Shown here: in pieces, positions 47,221 to 61,467 of the stretch
Layout: every line of letters begins with the position of its first letter
How positions within the stretch are numbered: the stretch's first letter is position 1
Source: Muraenolepis orangiensis
Lineage: Eukaryota > Chordata > Actinopteri > Gadiformes > Muraenolepididae
DNA: 64,000 bases
NCBI GenBank assembly: GCA_027704905.1
Contig: CM051000.1
Location: 9,591,072 to 9,655,071, forward strand
Direction of reading: 5' to 3'
The notes under the pieces: model-generated
What the model saw: the letters and a program-made list of their open reading frames with translations, nothing else
Told to the model about the DNA's origin: nothing
Database searches by the model: none
Program-made: the position numbers and the translations under genes

Positions 47221-47652
47221 ATGGGCCCCTACCGGTGTGTCACGGATGCACCCGACAGAGTCATCAACCGCCAACGTAAGATGAAGATACGTTACGACAG
47301 AATACGATGGGCAAAGACACCACTCATCACAGCCCTAGACTGGGTCAGAGTCCGTCTGGCTCACAGGGACAACAAGCTGCTGTCGTTCTGGTCTACACCT
47401 GTGCAGTTTACCGAGCAACTGGGGCCAGCAACATTGCGTCTGTCTGACGGGTCGCGGTGGCATGCAAGCCGCCTTTGGAGAGTGACACCGCCCAGCATCA
47501 CAGCAGGCCTGAGGGCTGGTACCGATCCAGGCTATGGGGCGGACGATCTGGACTTTCCAGCTGAGCAGCCCCCAGCTCCCATCGACCACCCGGCCGAAAG
47601 CCAAGCCGAACCAACTTTTCGGCCAACCCGTTTTTTTTGCCAGTTTTCTTAA
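47221..47652 (+). pseudogene. ERV integrase C-terminal fragment (A')
   Basis: A near-identical copy of 2010-2441, again downstream of the env fragment. Confidence 0.7.
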
Positions 47653-47805
47653 AGACTATATAACTGACTTTTAGTATTTCATTTTCATAGCAGTACATAA
47701 CCTGTTGGATTCTCTACTCTAATAAGTTTAGTTCCCTGTGTTCCAAGAAACTGTTCATTTCAGTGCCTTTGTTGTTTGTTAGTTGTTTTCTATGGGGGAG
47801 GGAAA

Positions 47806-47965
47806 TGTTGTGTATGCTGTCACAACTATCGTAACACATGTTATGGTTTACGACGGTACATATGTTGCAACAGTGTTGCCGTAAAGCTGTTCTGACTAAG
47901 CCTTCAGTAAAGACAGTCGCACGTTCTAACTTGTGTCTGAGTATGTTTATTACCGGCATATAACA
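47806..47965 (+). mobile_element. Putative short ERV 3' LTR (A')
   Basis: Same boundaries and flanking purine tract as 2596-2755. Confidence 0.45.
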
Positions 47966-48349
47966 ATTCCATTAACCTCCCTGATGTAGAATGTGGTAGA
48001 TGTACAGAATAATATTAACATTGAATGTGTATTTAGAGTACATTGCGAGAGATTTATTAATTGTCATCAATTTATAAAATAAGTACAATTTAGAATTAAG
48101 ATTATTTTTGGATAATAACAATATCCTTATGTGATATTAAAGTCCCTATTCAGTAAGTAGGTACATGTGATTTGCAAGTTGGGAATATGAATATTGAGAT
48201 TAAGTGTACTCCAAGTCAATAACAATATAATTATCAATGTCCTGATCATCAGACTTTTAAGGAATTCCTAAATGATTTGAACTTTATTATTATTGAACTA
48301 ATTCATCCCCATATATCCCTATATACCATCCACTATGTGCACTGATGTG

Positions 48350-51300
48350 TTACTGCTCAGTTGTTGGCAAAGGCTGATATTGAACAGCAACGTTCTTGAA
48401 TTTGTGAATCATCACCACTCCACAGATCATGCCAACCGCTGCTAGAAGGCATCCAGCGATGAAGGCCATGTTGAGATTCAGGCCGGTTACTAGAACAAAT
48501 AAATACAAAACAGTTGAAGTCATAGCTATTCCACCAAGTCATATGAAGTTGTATTAAAAGTGATATTGTTGTTTGCCATGTTTACCACAGTTTAAGAACT
48601 TCAACATTACCTCTGCTCTCACTTTCTGGTGTGCTTCGCAAACGCAAAGGACCCTGGGAAATGAAGTGCACTCCTGTTTCAATAGCTCTCCTGCGACGGT
48701 GATTCTGGTGGTTGGGTGCCACACATCCCTTGGAGGACCTGGTGTTGGGGTTTCCGATCTCACATTGAAGGACCGAACAGCTGATGTACACCTGAACCAA
48801 AATGAGATACCCTGTCAATACATGGCTACACTGCAGTTAAGTTATTTATTTACTTGGTTGAATTCATTCAGTTTTACCTGGTCATGTAATCCTATGAATT
48901 TGAAGGCATCGATTGAAAACCGAAACTCTTTATTATGACTCTTGGGATAGATGACAACAGTGGGGTCCACTGTACACCTAGTTAAAAAACAAAAACAGAA
49001 ATATTACAAACAATATATTCATATTGACATTTAAATGCCTCAAGTATATCTACTGCAGTTTATTTGTCATTGGTAGGACGGTAGTTTACCCATTCTCTAT
49101 TATGGAGTAGGTAGGCTGGTAAGTAGGGTTATCGTAAGGTGAAGCGCTGCAGGACTCCACAAACAGCTCTGTGTTATTGACTGAAGATGAGGCTTCAATC
49201 TGCATGTAAATCTTGTCTCCAACTTCGTACTCCAGTGGGTATAAACTGGGATTGACCATTGTGTCATAGAGGTTGTTTGGGAAGAACTCAAAGTCATAGG
49301 TGAACATCCCAAAGCCCTTCTCTACAATAGTCTTGTTGTCCCTGTGCACAGTGAACCCCAGGGTTACATTTCCACGCTTTGGGTACTGGCAGCAAAACCG
49401 AACTTCCAACAGATGTTTCCTGGTAATGACGTCCTTGGCAAGCTCAAAGGTGGTGATCTCATTCTCAAAGAAAAGGGTTTCATTGTCCATCTGCAGATCA
49501 AGAACATTGTAACATTATAACATGACAGTGACATTAACTTAATCACTGGTCAGCAGAAATCCAGACATACACATTTAGCATAATAATTAACATACTATTA
49601 CATTTATTATAATATATATTTGCATTACCCTAAGTGTAGTACCACATTCATTGAGAGGGATGACACCAATGACATGAGTGCTATTGGAGTATAGACTGCA
49701 GGCTGGGTTGCTCGGATCATTCAGCCGCAGGTGATCTTCATTAAGTCCCTTGCATGAGGATTTATCCAACGCTATTGTCATTGAGTTTTGATTGCAGATC
49801 ACGTGGGGTTTACCTGGTGTCGAGATTTGAAGTGGATTGTTTCTTAGATTATGTCAAAATATACACAAAACTCCAAACATGCTCAATATAAAATTACACA
49901 TGTTTTACTTTTCATTAGCTGCATGAAAACAAAAACAAAATGCAACCAAAATTGGATTTGAAACCAAATGTTTTTGACAGTTCATTGATATGATGTTCAC
50001 ATTATAAAACGTAATACATAATAATTCTGTTTGGTAACACGCAATATATTTGTATTACGTGTTGTATTATTTGTATTATGTGTTCATAGAAATCATTATT
50101 CATGGGAATTATTATAAAGTGAGTAGAACTATACATGTACATGCTGAAAGAAAATGGTATTCGAGCACATTTAGCATAACCCTAAAATGTCAATACTCAC
50201 TTTTAACTTGCACCCAAACACACCTCATTTCAGACTGATAGGTCTGATACCTGAAAATAATTGTAGGGAACAATAAGTCACTTGAAACTGCATACTCAAC
50301 ATTGGTACTGAAAAATATCACTGAAAATATTCATTATTGTTGTCTTACTTATATATTAATATAATCGTATTGAAAGGTTGGATACCGAAATATAGAAATG
50401 AAAGGAACCTACGCTGCTTCAGCAACAAAGCAAATTGGAACCTTGTCTCCGAGGTGGTCAGGAGTCGGGGTCCATCTAATTTTAAATTCTCCCTCTGCAA
50501 TCTTGTGCTTGGTGCTGTTCAGGGGTCCAGTGTAGATGATATTCCCTACTCTGTATTAAAACTAAATGTATTACTATTTAGATTATCAAGTTGTGGGTGA
50601 TACTTTTTCATTGACTCATTGAGTAAACTGATGTATTGTAACATTATGTCAGCTGACAAATGTAATTACGTTGATCTTGAAGCTTGTGCTTTGATCGTCA
50701 TTTCAAATATTTCGTTGAGGTGAGCTGTTAGATGAGCTTTGTGACTGGGTGTTGGGTCCACAAATTCAGGCAAGTACTCTCCTTCAGTGCAGGACGGAGC
50801 AGCTGAATCCACTACAGTGGAAGTAGAAATGTTTTAGCTTCCAAAAGCAATATGTTGTAGAGCTGAACTTAGATATTATGCCATGGGAAATCTAGACAAT
50901 GTTTAGAATAATGCAGTTCTGTTTATACACTAAAATACAAAAGTCAACACTATTGTAATGTGCCATCGATCATTCAGGAAATTACAACAACCAAATTAGT
51001 TTCAGATGTGCCAACTCGCTTACCACGAACAGTGAACTGCAGAGGAAGTTGACTGAGGGGAGCAGGATACTGTCTGGTGGTAAGCCAGGGATCAGTTGTA
51101 CTGGTAGTAGCTGTGGTTGTGGTGGTGGTTGTCCAGGGATCAGTTGTGGTGGTGGGTGGTTTGGTGGTGGTGGATGGGCCAGTCGTCATCCAGGGATCAG
51201 TTGTGGTGGTGGTGGGTTGGCCGGGTGTCGTCCAGGGATCAGTTGTGGTGGTGGTGGGTGGGTAGGTGGTTGTCCAGGGATCAGTTGTGGTGGTGGTGGG

Positions 51301-53547
51301 TGGGTAGGTGATGGTCCAGGGATCAGCTGTGGTTGTTTGTCCAGCTGTACTTGTTGTATAATAGTAACCACTATCACGTTTGCGTCTCTGTCCAGTCAGG
51401 GCATACCTTGTGCTTTTAAATCCAGTTGCGGAGGTCAAGGTGATGGTGTTTTTTGGAAAGTCTTCCACTACCAACTCAAACCCATACACTCCAGTGTATC
51501 CTGTGTAAGTGTACTTTAAGATGCAATTGCCCTGACAATGTGAATATGAAAAAGTTAGATTGGGGGGGGGACAAAAACAAAATGAAGTCAGTTTAAGGTA
51601 CGGTAAACAAGATTTGCGTCTACATGTTAAGTAACCTCTGCATGCAAGTTTTGAAGACAAAAATAACAGTCCTCACTAAACTCAGAAACTAAGGCTTGCT
51701 GTTAAAACCTAACATCAGCGTAGCCTTAAAGAGAGTGTCTATGACAGAATGTGTTTTAGTGCAATAATATGAATTCAACATGGTGTTGAAAAATATTGAA
51801 TACAAGTTTGTTTGTTAAGGTTTTTACCAACCTCATCCAGGGAGAAACCATCGGGTTGACTGCATGTATCACATTCTCTGTTACGGATGGTTGCATATCT
51901 GCATTTGACTTGATCATCATCAGGGTCGGCTGTCATTATCTGGTATGATCTTGGGCAGTTTGAAGGAACCCTAACATTGAGAAACAGAAATAACAGCCAT
52001 TCATCAGAATTACTATCTGTTTAAAAGATGCGTTGATGAGCTGATAGCTAAACACGTGACAAAGGTGGCAATTAAATAGCAAAATTTATAGTTTAATATA
52101 AATAATGACTTATATTAATAATTATTAATACGATTTACTCGTAATGGTAAATGGACATTTATATAATGCTTTTCTAACCAATGGTTACTCATAGCGCTTT
52201 ATTGTTTTATGTATTTATTTTTAATTTATTTTAATATGTATTTAATATCTTCAGTTTTTTGTTTAGTTTCATTTTGTTATTATTTCTCATTTCATTCATG
52301 ATATATTTCAAGTTTAACAACTTTGGCTTGTAGATCTGTAAAAAGACCCATAGCTCAGGATAGGGAAAAGACGTACCTCAGGGCAGGCATAATAACATTA
52401 TATGGAGAGGTATTTGGCAGCCAGGTATCAGATCTCCTCCTCAAGTCCACATGTGTCCATAGTCTCCAGGACCACAGATAATTAGCAGTGGATATCCAAC
52501 AGCAGCTAGCTTTCCTAGTATGAAGAGACAACATTGCAGCTAAATAGCAGAACTCTTGAGCGATTGGCCCTACTGACCGGTATACATTTGTTATGATTGA
52601 TTGACTTCTACAAAAACCTTAAAATATTGGATACTTTTAGAACAAATAATAAATATTGTAATTAATAAAGTGAAAAATCACCTCATTTCAAAGGGATTGT
52701 CATTGGGGAGATATCTTGACTGTATGATTTCTGTTTCACACCACCAATTGGATGCTGTATAGCTACTGTCTATAGCACCAGCCTCTGTTGTCAATATGTT
52801 GCCACAGTTACCACTTTGACATGTCCAATCAACGCGATACCAGTAGTAAATAATGTAGGCCTGCCTGAAAATGAGATCCACCTGTGAAGAAGACCAAGTT
52901 AACAGTGGTTACACTTTGCAATAAAAAATAAAATAATAAAATGTAAAACAATGTAAAACCAGTGACTACCTCTGAAAACTCCTGCGTTTGCCCATATTTG
53001 TTTGCAGTACCTTTTTTGGTTGTTAATCCATCATTTAGTGTCAAAGCTCTACATCCTCTATATGCTACTAGTCCATCTGTGTAGGTCCCTCTGCTTTACT
53101 GATTATTGTATTACCCAAAACAGCAGCACCACAGCAGATGTGGCTGCTATGGGTTACATATGTATTACTTATTATGTAACAGATGTTGGAAAGAATTAGT
53201 TCATTTGTAGTAATGACATCAGTGTACCATTTATATCTGATGGGTCAGTATGTTGTAAATCACCTATTAATACATATAAATAAATACTTAAGCTTCTCAT
53301 ACATAAACGTTTTGCAGCAGCTGATCAAAAGTTCCAAGTTATCCCAAGGGTCAGTAAGGCATTATGTATAGATTAGCTTCTCTTTTCATGTAATTATTAT
53401 ATAAGTTGCTTGAGTTCTTACCGTAAGGGACCCATTCGGGGATCTTTCTCTGGCAACGAATCTCACCGTACCTGCACGGTAGTGTGATGCAGATGCAACT
53501 GAGATCAGCACGAGCAACTGGACTGAGAACATCAAGTAGGACGCCAT
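48350..53547 (-). CDS. ZP-domain mucin-like membrane glycoprotein, copy 3 (intact)
   Basis: Exons on minus: 53422-53547, 52682-52881, 51832-51970, 51024-51531, 50670-50811, 50413-50550, 50201-50250, 49629-49813, 49090-49490, 48878-48977, 48611-48791 and 48350-48489. Lengths sum to 2310 nt, giving 769 residues plus TAA, and every splice phase agrees, which strongly supports the model. Order: signal peptide; Cys/Trp-rich N-module; furin-like RRKR just before a short mucin stalk (about six DPW-type subunits); second module; ZP-N with four Cys; ZP-C with paired Cys (RFCCQYPKR, CEIGNPNTR); furin-like RRRR; transmembrane helix; and a tail ending QPLPTTEQ. N-glycosylation sequons include NVT and NNT. 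Exon 6 is two codons shorter than in copy 1 at its donor. Family function: extracellular polymerising glycoproteins. I cannot assign an orthologue. Confidence 0.85.
51060..51360. repeat. Short DPW mucin repeat array of ZP copy 3
   Basis: Six CCAGGGATCAG-type (or CCAGGGATCAGC) subunits, the same family as the 99-bp array in copy 1 but contracted. In frame throughout. Confidence 0.85.
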
Positions 53548-53593
53548 GGTGCCTCGAACTCAACCTCACTCCTCCAGGGTAGCACTAAGAGCA

Positions 53594-53600
53594 TCTTATA
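53594..53600 (-). promoter_or_regulatory. TATA box candidate of ZP gene copy 3
   Basis: TATAAGA on minus, ~47 bases upstream of the ATG at 53547, matching copy 1 at 10551-10557. Confidence 0.55.
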
Positions 53601-53894
53601 CCTGCAGCATCAGTAGATGCTCCCCCCACCACATACCATAAGGGACTATGTTTCTGTTTCCTATGTCCTGTGCCAAGTTAATAACAGGTATTTCTGATAA
53701 CAAAAAGGAAGTTGTTAAACAAAACAAATCAAGGATGCATTTTTACAGTTAATCTACGGCTAAATCTATTTTCAAAACAGGTTCCGAGCATTCAACTTTT
53801 TTTAAATGTTGTTGTCTGGCCGCATTATTGCTGTGTGACCATCCTTAGCCTTTGTGAGCTATTTAATCACACAGCAAAAAAACATAATTGTGAA

Positions 53895-54894
53895 NNNNNN
53901 NNNNNNNNNNNNNNNNNNNNNNNNNNNNNNNNNNNNNNNNNNNNNNNNNNNNNNNNNNNNNNNNNNNNNNNNNNNNNNNNNNNNNNNNNNNNNNNNNNNN
54001 NNNNNNNNNNNNNNNNNNNNNNNNNNNNNNNNNNNNNNNNNNNNNNNNNNNNNNNNNNNNNNNNNNNNNNNNNNNNNNNNNNNNNNNNNNNNNNNNNNNN
54101 NNNNNNNNNNNNNNNNNNNNNNNNNNNNNNNNNNNNNNNNNNNNNNNNNNNNNNNNNNNNNNNNNNNNNNNNNNNNNNNNNNNNNNNNNNNNNNNNNNNN
54201 NNNNNNNNNNNNNNNNNNNNNNNNNNNNNNNNNNNNNNNNNNNNNNNNNNNNNNNNNNNNNNNNNNNNNNNNNNNNNNNNNNNNNNNNNNNNNNNNNNNN
54301 NNNNNNNNNNNNNNNNNNNNNNNNNNNNNNNNNNNNNNNNNNNNNNNNNNNNNNNNNNNNNNNNNNNNNNNNNNNNNNNNNNNNNNNNNNNNNNNNNNNN
54401 NNNNNNNNNNNNNNNNNNNNNNNNNNNNNNNNNNNNNNNNNNNNNNNNNNNNNNNNNNNNNNNNNNNNNNNNNNNNNNNNNNNNNNNNNNNNNNNNNNNN
54501 NNNNNNNNNNNNNNNNNNNNNNNNNNNNNNNNNNNNNNNNNNNNNNNNNNNNNNNNNNNNNNNNNNNNNNNNNNNNNNNNNNNNNNNNNNNNNNNNNNNN
54601 NNNNNNNNNNNNNNNNNNNNNNNNNNNNNNNNNNNNNNNNNNNNNNNNNNNNNNNNNNNNNNNNNNNNNNNNNNNNNNNNNNNNNNNNNNNNNNNNNNNN
54701 NNNNNNNNNNNNNNNNNNNNNNNNNNNNNNNNNNNNNNNNNNNNNNNNNNNNNNNNNNNNNNNNNNNNNNNNNNNNNNNNNNNNNNNNNNNNNNNNNNNN
54801 NNNNNNNNNNNNNNNNNNNNNNNNNNNNNNNNNNNNNNNNNNNNNNNNNNNNNNNNNNNNNNNNNNNNNNNNNNNNNNNNNNNNNNNNNNNNNN
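53895..54894. other. Assembly gap, exactly 1000 N
   Basis: A placeholder. By comparison with blocks A-B-C, about 10 kb of block B (10.9-20.8 kb) would be expected here. Confidence 1.
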
Positions 54895-55810
54895 TTTTCT
54901 CAGTTCATACTTGGCCTTCTTGTAGTGATCGGAGTCGCCTGTTGTGAAAGCGGTACTCCGTTCCTTAAGTTTGTTCCGTATGTCAGCATTCATCCATGGT
55001 TTGCGGTTCGGGAATGAGTGAACAGACCTGGTCGGGATGCATTCCTCCACCAGCCTGTTAATGTATGCTGTGACATGATCTGCATAACACACAAAAACAA
55101 TCGGATTGTCAATTTTGCAGACAACACCAAAGTCATTGGCCTGATAAGCAAGGACGACGAAACAGAGTACAGAGATGAGGTAGTCTGGCTGACACGATGG
55201 TGCAAGGACAACAACCTTGCACTGAATGTCAGCAAGACTAAGACTTCAGGAGCCACCGGGGCACCCACTCTCCGCAACACGGAGGTCATGCTGAAGAAGG
55301 CACACCAGCGCCTCTATGCCCTGCGGTGACTCAGGAGAAGTGTGTCATCGGGTGTGCACTTACATGCATTAAGGAGATCTTTAGGACCAGATGTCGGAAG
55401 AAGGCTATCTCCATCACAAAGGACTGCCACCACCCTGGGTACCATCTCTTTTCCCCCCTGTGGTCCGATTGCCAGTTTTGCAGCATCTGTATTGCTGCCA
55501 CTATCTTAACATTGTCATCCATATTACATTACACTATCATACTTTTGCTGATTTTTCTGGACTCATTAGAGCCACTACACTGTTGTGCAATGTATTGCAC
55601 TGTATTCATGATGCTGCTGCACTACTGGCACTTTAAAATGCTTTTAAATGTGTTTTGCACAATTAAACACATATCATCCATCAGTCACTTTATTGTTCCT
55701 TTTTAGTTATTTGTATTCTGTACAGTATTTTTAGATTATAGGGTTTTAGAAAAAGCATACTGCGGGAGGGAATGGGAGTAAGCATTCCATTGTACGTAAT
55801 CTTGAATCTT
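54895..55810. mobile_element. Head-to-head L2 LINE fragments (C')
   Basis: A minus-strand piece (54895-55095, IPTRSVHSFPN and RKPWMNADIRN) is joined to a plus-strand piece (55098-55810, NFADNTKVIGLI to AATCTTGAATAAA), identical in layout to 20797-21712. Confidence 0.8.
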
Positions 55811-56848
55811 GAATAAAATTCAGTGGAAGAAATAAAGAACTAGATATGCACTAACAAGTACGCTGTTTGTCGTGGAAAACCCTAGCTATTCTTTACTTTC
55901 AGTCCCAGGAGTGAACGCTAATGCAAAACTTGTGTGTGCATAGTATTTTGTTTCTCCGTTTTTTTGTGCTCCCCCATGAAGGGGAAGCTACTACTGGTTG
56001 TCTCTTGTGAGCTGATGCTGTCTGGTCCTTTCCCAATAACCACTCTTGCAGACTTCTGCCCTTCAAGTGCACGTCCCCGCGGGAGCCTTCGAGGGTCTAG
56101 GGTGTCCTATTTCTCAATTTGTGACTGCAAGGAGTTCTCAATAGCGGCACCTATGAGCTGTTCATGCGCTCTTCTGAATCCGCATTCAAACTGACTTTGT
56201 TGAAAAGTAACATTTATTTATAAAGGGCTTTTTGCAGACAAAAGTCTGCTGTACAGAAAAAGTCAAATGCACAGGGACACAATACACAGTAAAAGACTGG
56301 TAACAACAATACAACGACATGGTACAACAATAAATACATAAAAACACAAAAAAGACAGTTGAAAAAAGACTATTTTGAACGGAAATCCTGTAATCAACGG
56401 GGACAAGGAAGAGACTTGAACACAGGGGATTTGTGAGACCATCTGCTCAACCTAGTAAGCAGCCTTGCAGCATTTTGAGAATAAGCTCAGTCTGTTGGGA
56501 TTTGGCTTAGGAACCGGAAGGTCGCCGGTTCAAGTCCCCGAAACACCTGGGCACGAGACCCCTTCACTGCTCCCCGGGGGCTGTACATAAAATAGCTGTT
56601 CACTGCTCCTTATACTAGAAAGGGTTAAATGCAGAGAAACTAATTACACTGTGTGTGTACATGTATGTGACATATAAATAGGATACAATCCTCCAGATTT
56701 AAATTTAGATTTAATAAAATCAACCGAGCCTTGCAGAGGGGCGAGGGGAGGAGTCTGACACAAAGTCTTCAATAGAGACGGTGAAACTCTGGTCTGTAAG
56801 GTAGGATGTGAACCAGTCTAAAACTTTGCCTGATATGCCCACCCAGTC

Positions 56849-57625
56849 ACGTATAGGCCTATATCACGGCACAGTTGAAAGCCGGAAGTACCCGTTAAAA
56901 ATCGCGGAAGCAGTGTATCCCAAGTTCCGGTTAATGCATTCACCTTGGCATTCACCATTGCGGACAGTTATCGCTGTACAACATCACTGCATAACCTTCA
57001 AAGGTCGGTCAAGACGATGTGGTTCAACTAGTGAATGAACACTCTACAGTGAAGAAGTCTAAATCCAAATCATACAATTCCCCAACATTGTGTCCTGTGG
57101 CTCTATCTGGATATATTGCAATATAACAAAGGCGGTTTTGTGTAGGAGCAGAGGTATGCCTATGTATTTAATATAGGTTATTTATTTGATGGATTTGGAT
57201 TATTTTAATGTACCTTTTAATTTACGTGTTAATATGTAGTGTGCAGCTGTATATTTTCTAAAAGGGAATGCCTGTTATTCTTGTGAATATGAGTCGTCTT
57301 AAAATAAAAGTGCTTGTGACATCATACATGTGGCATTGAGTTAAAACTGAAAAATTAGCCGAATTTGTATAAAATACCAATATATATCGTATATAGCGAT
57401 GCAGCCTAAAAATACCGGGATATGATTTTTGGTCCATATCTCCCAGCCCTACTTGGGACCAGTGCTTTTAATCATACACTTACCCGACATTGTGTGGCTC
57501 TATTCGGATGAGAGATGGAGTGTGTGTGGGGGTTAGGACCAGTGCTTTTAATCACACACATACCCAACATTGTTTGGCTCTATTTGGATGAGAGATGGAG
57601 TGTGTGTGGGGGTCAGGTCCAGTGC
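56849..57625. mobile_element. Deleted P-element-like THAP element (C')
   Basis: Retains the left inverted end (TATAGGCCTATATCAC) and ~80-bp repeats, but the THAP ORF and right end are deleted between GTCCAGTGC and ATGATTATC (57617-57630). It carries extra sequence at 57133-57372. Confidence 0.6.
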
Positions 57626-58020
57626 ATGATTATCTACCATGTCAAATGCAGCGCATTTGACAGAGTATTAAAACAGAGCAATCCCCAACATTGGAAGACA
57701 TTATAATTTGACAGTATTAAGAGGGCAGTTTTAGTTGAATGTCTATTTTCCGAAACCGGGACTGAAACTAATCAAATATATTGTGTCTGTCACGGGTTAG
57801 GTTTGGACCCAAATGCTGCACACAGACACCAAAGGCAGATAGTGATATTTATTACAAACACCACACAGACAGGGACAGGCAGAGACGTTGTCGGGGACAG
57901 GCAGGTGATCAGAACCGGGGTTGGGTAGACAAACCAGGCAGGGACAGGCAGAGGCGTAGTCAGTATTCGTCAGAGACGTCCATGTCCACCTCCTCCTCCT
58001 CCGCTTCCTGAGGGTTCTCG

Positions 58021-58256
58021 CTCTGGACCTCTCTGGACCTCTCTGGTCCTCTCTGGTCCTCTCTGGAACTCTCTGGTCCTCTCTGGACCTCTCCGGTCCT
58101 CTTTGGACCTCTCTGGACCTCCCTGGTCCTCTCTGGACCTCTCTGGACCTCTCTGGACCTCCCTGGACCTCCTTGGTCCACTCTGGACCTCTTTGGTCCT
58201 CTCGGGTCCTCTCTGGACCTCTCTGGACCTCTCTGGTCCTCTCTGGACCAGAGAGG
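58021..58256. repeat. 10-bp minisatellite (CCTCTCTGGA/T), C'
   Basis: About 23 units, longer than in block C and with different variant order. The frames over it are artefacts. Confidence 0.95.
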
Positions 58257-58416
58257 ACCCCATCGTCAGACCACAGCGTCAGATGGGGTCCTCTCAGATA
58301 GTGCAAGGAGAAGGTAATCCTCCTGGGTCACTCTCTGACCCCGGGGGAGAAAACACTCACATCAACACGTGTGACCCATCACAGTACCCATCACAGAGCC
58401 CATCACAGTAAAACAA

Positions 58417-58894
58417 ATGCTCAGTTGTCTTGGAATCACATCCTACTGCAGGCAATTCATTCTAGATTACAGCACCCTGGAGAGCCCACTGAGCGCAATC
58501 GCACACGGGCCTGACCTGACCTCCCACAGCAGGGTCAAGTGGACGCCAGAAGCAGAGGCTGCGTTCACAGAGATGAAATTAGAACTTTCATCAGACCCGA
58601 CTTTAGGTCTTCCAGACCCGACCAAACCATTCATTCAGATGGCAGACGTTAAAGGGAACTTTATGACGTCAGTGTTGACACAAGAGCATGGGGGACGACT
58701 GAGGCCGACAGCCTATTTTTCCAGCAGGTTGGATCCGGTGGCAGCAGGGCTACCAAGGTGCCAAAAAGCAGTAGCCGCAGTAGAGAAAGCTGTTGTGGCT
58801 TCGAGAGATTTTGTAGGCTACTCACCACTAACCTTGCTTGTCCCACACGCAGTTGCAGCTTTGTTATTGGAACAGAAGACATCCAGGCTATCCC
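58417..58894 (+). pseudogene. ERV pol fragment: RT thumb/connection (C')
   Basis: A near-identical copy of 27546-28023, ending at the same LINE insertion. Confidence 0.8.
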
Positions 58895-59453
<559 letters not shown>

Positions 59454-60416
59454 AGCAGCCAGATGGCTGCGGTACAACAACACCCTGTTGGATACCCCAA
59501 ACATCACTGTTAAATGATGCAATGTCCTTAATCCAGCTACTTTGCTTTTGAATGAAGGAGATGGCGAACCGCATGATTGCTGTGCTATTGTGTCTGCTGT
59601 TTGTTCCCCTAGGATTGACCTTAAGGAACACGCCATCCCAAACACAGAGAAAGAACTGTTCGTAGATGGCTCTGCCTCCCGAGACAGGGCCACAGGGGCG
59701 AATTGCATTGGGTTTGCGGTAGTAACATCACACACAACGGTCGACAGTGGTAGATTACCGGCCAACTACTCTACACAGGCAGCGGAGTTGATTGCACTCA
59801 CACAGGCGTGTAGGCATGTGGAAGGCAGGCGTGTTAACATCTACACGGACAGCAGGTACGCGTTTGGAGTGGTGCACGACTTTGGCACACTCTGGAAACA
59901 GCGAGGTTTCCTAACATCGTCAGGCAAGCACATCACAATCTAATATCAGAACTAGAGGCTATCTTGCTGCCTAACCAGATTGCGGTCATCAAATGCGATG
60001 CACACACAGGTAACTCGGACAGCGTGTCCAGAGGTAACGCGTTAGCTGATGCCGCCGCGAAGCTCGCTGCAGGACAACATTCCCTTGTAGCGACGTCATT
60101 ACAAACAAATGCGCCGTGTAGCGAGCGCGCCTTGCAGGAGATGCAGCAGCAGGCTAAACCACACAAGACGGCAACGTGGGCGCGGGTGGGGTGCGTTAAA
60201 GAGGAGGGAGTGTGGAGGGCCCCCGGTGGGAAACCTTGCCTACCAGCATGGTCATTTCCATATTACGCTAAATTGACACATGGGCGAGACCACGTGTCAA
60301 AAGGAGGGATGGACAATGACCTACAAAAACATTGGTTCACAAAAGGGTTCTCAAAGGGTTCATTTTGTGTGTTAATAGGGTCATCATGTTGTACATTCAT
60401 TCCAGATAACAATTGA
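59454..60416 (+). pseudogene. ERV pol fragment: RNase H to integrase N-terminus (A'')
   Basis: Same as 547-1509, including the shared frameshift. Confidence 0.8.
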
Positions 60417-60423
60417 TCAGGCG

Positions 60424-60744
60424 ATGCATAACCTAACTGCCCTCCACGACATCATGCGCAGGGAAAATGTCAAACCAGACGACAACTGGTTTTGGAGAAA
60501 TCTTTCATCTTGGAAGAAGTGGGTTGCAGGGATTTGGGTGGGGGGACTTTTAGTGTTTCTTTGCATATGCATATCATGTGGTATTCTTTGTATTCGAAGC
60601 TTGATATACAAGACTTTGAACAAGAGCATAACAGATGCGTTTGTGTCGGCTGGCACTGACGAGACGCCTGACATTTACATGGCGACTGACATTGACAAGA
60701 CAACTGACGAAGACCACCATGTGTCCACAGAACGAGGACATTGA
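60424..60744 (+). pseudogene. ERV env TM C-terminal fragment (A'')
   Basis: Same as 46727-47083 but with two 18-nt units (36 nt) fewer in the cytoplasmic tail; in frame. Confidence 0.7.
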
Positions 60745-60881
60745 CTGGACGCATCTGGATGAATCGGGATACTAATATATGACTGTCAAGGCGGGGCGGT
60801 GAGGGGGTATATCCCCTTAAGGCCCCAAATCGCGAGTAAGCAGTTGCAGAGGTGGGGTCGGAGGAAGTATTGTGATTCACG

Positions 60882-61313
60882 ATGGGCCCCTACCGGTGTG
60901 TCACAGATGCACCCGACAGAGTCATCAACCGCCAACGTAAGATGAAGATACGTTACGACAGAATACGATGGGCAAAGACACCACTCATCACGGCCCTAGA
61001 CTGGGTCAGAGTCCGTCTGGCTCACAGGGACAACAAGCTGCTGTCGTTCTGGTCTACACCTGTGCAGTTTACCGAGCAACTGGGGCCAGCAACATTGCGT
61101 CTGTCTGACGGGTCGCGGTGGCATGCAAGCCGCCTTTGGAGAGTGACACCGCCCAGCATCACAGCAGGCCTGAGGGCTGGTACCGATCCAGGCTATGGGG
61201 CGGACGATCTGGACTTTCCAGCTGAGCAGCCCCCAGCTCCCATCGACCACCCGGCCGAAAGCCAAGCCGAACCAACTGTTAGGCCAACCCGTTTTTTTTG
61301 CCAGTTTTCTTAA
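60882..61313 (+). pseudogene. ERV integrase C-terminal fragment (A'')
   Basis: Same as 2010-2441. Confidence 0.7.
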
Positions 61314-61467
61314 AGACTATATAACTGACTTTTAGTATTTCATTTTCATAGCAGTACATAACCTGTTGGATTCTCTACTCTAATAAGTTTAGTTCCCTGC
61401 GTTCCAAGAAACTGTTCATTTTCAGTGCCTTTGTTGTTTGTTAGTTGTTTTCTATGGGGGAGGGAAA

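Larger units (their letters stand above)
46558..53894. repeat. Segmental copy A' of block A (matches ~1346 onward)
   Basis: Starts at TCATTTCCATATTACGC (as at 1347) and stays collinear with block A to ~10850, apart from a shorter mucin exon and the missing 1.5 kb of intron 1. It ends in the second N gap. Confidence 0.95.

Noticed and set aside
57797..58306. GPERSREVQR-type ORFs over the CCTCTCTGG minisatellite, and the N-terminal extension of the L2 ORF to 27460
   Set aside because: A 10-bp period is open in several frames, and the peptide changes with unit number. The L2 extension crosses an insertion junction absent from C'.
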